Positions 7,251-9,044 of a DNA stretch of 9,044 nucleotides are shown in pieces. Origin of the DNA: JABMRP01 sp964444795 (GTDB lineage: Bacteria; Planctomycetota; Planctomycetia; Pirellulales; Thermoguttaceae); contig CAYUIQ010000311.1 of the NCBI GenBank assembly GCA_964444795.1, forward strand, positions 1 through 9,044, given 5' to 3'. The position numbers and the translations under genes are program-made. Within the stretch, counting starts at the first letter, position 1; every line of letters starts with the position of its first letter. Under the pieces are notes generated by a model. It saw only the letters and a program-made list of their open reading frames with translations. It searched no databases and was not told the DNA's origin.

Positions 7251-7751
7251 TTGCGGGGCTATCTGCTCGATACCAACATTGTTTCCTATTGGTTTCTACC
7301 GGGAACGCCGCAGAACTGCAGCGTCGTCGCCCATATCGGCGGCCTTGACGCCGGCACGCCGTTGAGAGTGTCCGCAGTTACGCTTGGGGAGATTGAGTAC
7401 GGCCATCGCGTTGTTTCGACGACCGACTCGTCGAAACAAGCCCAGTTCAACCACTTCGTCCAAGAACAGCTACCCCGTGCCCTGAATGTTCGCGGAACCA
7501 CTCGCATTTACTACGGCCAGATTCGTGCTCGCCTTTTCAAGAAGTACTCTCCTCAGCAGGGCCGAAGAGCGTTACGTCCCGAACAACTCGTCGATCCTGT
7601 TACCGCGACAACTCTAGGCGTCCAGGAGAACGACCTCTGGATCGCTGCTCAGGCGGCCGAGTATAACCTGGTACTGGTGACTCACGACAGAATGACGCGC
7701 CTTCGCGAAGTGGTGAGTGATATCCTCGCTATCGAAGACTGGGCAGCATGA
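7251..7751 (+). CDS. VapC-like PIN-domain ribonuclease
   Basis: A 166-residue PIN-domain protein. The four acidic metal-binding residues of the family are visible: Asp7 in YLLDTNIVSYW, Glu47 in LGEIEYG, Asp128 in ENDLWIAAQA and Asp146 in LVTHDRM, so the nuclease should be active. PIN toxins of the VapC type cut tRNA or rRNA with Mg2+. This one is somewhat longer than a typical VapC (about 130-140 residues), with extra sequence between Glu47 and Asp128. The start is TTG 7251, supported by AGGAG nine bases upstream; a GTG at 7241 is in another frame. It lies in the same frame as the methylase, separated by its TGA and two codons. No small antitoxin gene precedes it; the gene in the antitoxin position is the methylase. 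It could be an orphan toxin, or the effector of a methylase-nuclease system. Confidence 0.85.
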   Translation: MRGYLLDTNIVSYWFLPGTPQNCSVVAHIGGLDAGTPLRVSAVTLGEIEYGHRVVSTTDSSKQAQFNHFVQEQLPRALNVRGTTRIYYGQIRARLFKKYSPQQGRRALRPEQLVDPVTATTLGVQENDLWIAAQAAEYNLVLVTHDRMTRLREVVSDILAIEDWAA

Positions 7752-7782
7752 CATGGCCCGCTGTCGCGTTCCCACCGCGCTC

Positions 7783-7796
7783 CCGGGAATTCCCGG
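7783..7796. repeat. 14-bp perfect palindrome between convergent genes
   Basis: CCGGGAATTCCCGG is a perfect palindrome in the 59-base gap between the PIN gene and the convergent propeller gene. As RNA it would fold as a five-pair GC stem with an AATT loop on either strand. No T run follows, so it is at most a weak bidirectional terminator; a protein-binding site is also possible. Confidence 0.35.
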
Positions 7797-7810
7797 ATGA
7801 ACCATATTCT

Positions 7811-8923
7811 CTATTCCCCCACCGGCACGACTCGCCCCAGGCCCATTTGCTGGCCGACGCGGATGGGGTCGCCGTCGCGGAAATGGATCTCGATGAATTT
7901 TGAGCTGGTCACGCGGTTGCCGTCGGCGTCGGTGAGCGTGCCGATGATCTTCTTCGTCTTCGGATCGATGATGTCGCCCGTGTCGGGGTAAGCGTACTGG
8001 CCGTTCATGCTGAAGGTGATCCAGCCGTGGGCTTTAACGCTGACGTCGATGTGTCCCTTCTCGACCGGCGGCATGACCGTGGCGTCGAAGATGTGCAACT
8101 GCTTGCGGTCCTGATCGACCAGCCACACTTCCGTTTCGTCCGGCGTCAGGCCGATGCCGTGACAGCGGCGGCGCTGGTCTTCCATGCCCTTGACCAACAC
8201 CGTATGGAGCTTCTTACCCGTGGTGAGATCGCCGACTTCAAAGCCGACGACGTGATCCGTGTTGACGAAGCTGAGCGTCTGCGCGCCGTTGATCGTGTGT
8301 GGCCAGATCATGGCCATGTAAGGCCCGATGCGTCGGATGATCTTGTCGGTTTTGGTATCGACGACGGTGAGCATGTTGTAGCGAGTCGAGGCACAATAGA
8401 CGCGCCGCCCGTCGAGACTGACGACCGTATTGTGGCAGGCGCCCGCATCGGCGACGCGAATCTTGGTAATCAACTTTCCCGTGGCCGCGTCGACCACTTT
8501 GTTATACGGATCGTTGCTCCACCAGCCCGAGGGCACGTAGAGCTTCTTTCCGTCGGGCGTGATCTGAATTCGATCGCAGCCGCTCTCCGACTTGGGATAG
8601 ACGTTTTCCCAGAGCTTCTTCTCGGTAATCAGGTCGATACACGCCAGCTTCGTATTGCCATGGGCGTAGTAGAGTTTGTCGGTCGCGGGACTGGCGCAGA
8701 CACCGCGCGTGCCGCCCATGTCGGGGATATCGATCTTGCGCACGAATTTGTGGTCGTTGTCGATGTCGAAGATGTAGATCCCGTGCCCCTTCGTGCCGCC
8801 GGCACCATCGGGAACCGTCACGTAGAGCAGCCGGCTTTCGGCTGCCGTGGCCGCGGAGATGAGCGAGATCGCGGCAATCAGCATCGTAATTGGGGCGAGG
8901 ATTCGTGTGAGATTGAGTTTCAT
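7811..8923 (-). CDS. Exported YncE-like beta-propeller protein
   Basis: A 370-residue protein that begins with a classical signal peptide: basic start MKLNLTR, hydrophobic core to about residue 23, and a likely cleavage after the ATA of ISAATAAES near residue 27. The mature part is a set of propeller blades of the YVTN/YncE kind, with repeating phrases such as ITPDGKKLYVPSG, VVSLDGRRVYCAS, VVDTKTDKIIRRIG, LTPDETEVWLVDQD and FSMNGQYAYPDTG. Such proteins form seven-bladed scaffolds that bind ligands or partners; no catalytic residues can be named. The start is fixed by GGAG eight bases upstream of the ATG and by the signal peptide. It converges on the PIN gene, and its stop is TAG at 7811-7813. 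Like the 1147-4509 protein it is an exported propeller protein. Its higher GC resembles that gene and not the methylase module. Its specific function is unknown. Confidence 0.85.
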   Translation of the reverse strand: MKLNLTRILAPITMLIAAISLISAATAAESRLLYVTVPDGAGGTKGHGIYIFDIDNDHKFVRKIDIPDMGGTRGVCASPATDKLYYAHGNTKLACIDLITEKKLWENVYPKSESGCDRIQITPDGKKLYVPSGWWSNDPYNKVVDAATGKLITKIRVADAGACHNTVVSLDGRRVYCASTRYNMLTVVDTKTDKIIRRIGPYMAMIWPHTINGAQTLSFVNTDHVVGFEVGDLTTGKKLHTVLVKGMEDQRRRCHGIGLTPDETEVWLVDQDRKQLHIFDATVMPPVEKGHIDVSVKAHGWITFSMNGQYAYPDTGDIIDPKTKKIIGTLTDADGNRVTSSKFIEIHFRDGDPIRVGQQMGLGRVVPVGE

Positions 8924-8931
8924 GGTAGAGA

Positions 8932-8935
8932 CTCC
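8932..8935 (-). promoter_or_regulatory. Shine-Dalgarno site of the propeller gene
   Basis: On the minus strand GGAG lies eight bases before ATG 8923, within a CCTCCGGAG stretch. It confirms the chosen start. Confidence 0.55.
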
Positions 8936-8989
8936 GGAGGATTGGTGGGGATGTTTGTAAACCTTGGAACTCAGTAACCGTGCGATTGT

Positions 8990-9044
8990 TGGGTGCCTGG
9001 GGTCGAGCGCAGCGAGCCCCCAGAACGCAACGAACTGGGGGCTC
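8990..9044. repeat. Intergenic inverted-repeat (REP-like) element, cut by window end
   Basis: GAGCCCCCAG (9014-9023) and CTGGGGGCTC (9035-9044) are perfect 10-base inverted repeats around an 11-base spacer. CTGGGG at 8997-9002 can also pair with CCCCAG (9018-9023), so two competing hairpins share one arm. The spacers are near copies of each other (GAGCGCAGCGAG against GAACGCAACGAA), which suggests a duplicated unit. Such GC-rich elements are typically dispersed in planctomycete intergenic DNA. The element lies upstream of the propeller gene and may continue beyond the window. It could be a terminator for a gene to the right, or a REP-type mobile repeat. Confidence 0.5.

Noticed and set aside
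8027..8977. A 316-codon plus-strand frame opposite the beta-propeller gene
   Set aside because: Its composition (many Asp, Val and Arg) is that of an antisense shadow, and the minus strand has a signal peptide, a ribosome site and propeller repeats.
1..9044. CRISPR array, tRNA, rRNA or insertion-sequence transposase
   Set aside because: No regularly spaced repeats, no tRNA-like cloverleaf noticed, and no transposase motifs in any convincing reading frame.

Overview
The window looks like chromosomal DNA from a planctomycete (Planctomycetota, Pirellulales-like). The main reason is a large exported protein that joins an HzsA-like (hydrazine synthase alpha-related) propeller and c-type haem region to a C-terminal SUMF1/formylglycine-generating-enzyme-like domain. 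An exported YncE-like beta-propeller protein, high GC content and a hairpin-rich intergenic repeat fit the same picture. The assignment rests on recognising families by eye; no database search was possible.

Layout: 1-325 shows no convincing gene and one short hairpin (70-89). 326-1075 (+) is a class I SAM-dependent methyltransferase. 1147-4509 (+) is the HzsA-like/haem c/SUMF1-like fusion, with a signal peptide and a good ribosome binding site. 4510-4778 is annotated as intergenic, but its last 140 bases are open in the frame of the next gene and read like its true N-terminus. 4779-7244 (+) is an 821-residue adenine-N6 DNA methyltransferase with a C-terminal target-recognition-like region. 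7251-7751 (+) is a VapC-like PIN ribonuclease that starts at TTG six bases after the methylase stop, in the same frame. 7811-8923 (-) is the exported beta-propeller protein, convergent with the PIN gene. 8990-9044 is an inverted-repeat element cut by the window edge.

The outer genes look like resident cell-envelope genes: periplasmic redox/propeller proteins plus a small-molecule methyltransferase. The methylase-PIN pair looks like an inserted two-gene module, visibly lower in GC than its neighbours. It pairs a sequence-specific DNA modification enzyme with a nuclease that has all its acidic residues but no visible antitoxin. It is the best candidate here for an undescribed defence or addiction system; that reading is inference. 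The haem-SUMF1 fusion is the other unusual item: its SUMF1 domain lacks one of the two FGE catalytic cysteines, and its first haem site seems to lack the tyrosine ligand of true hydrazine synthase, so neither sulfatase activation nor hydrazine synthesis is expected.
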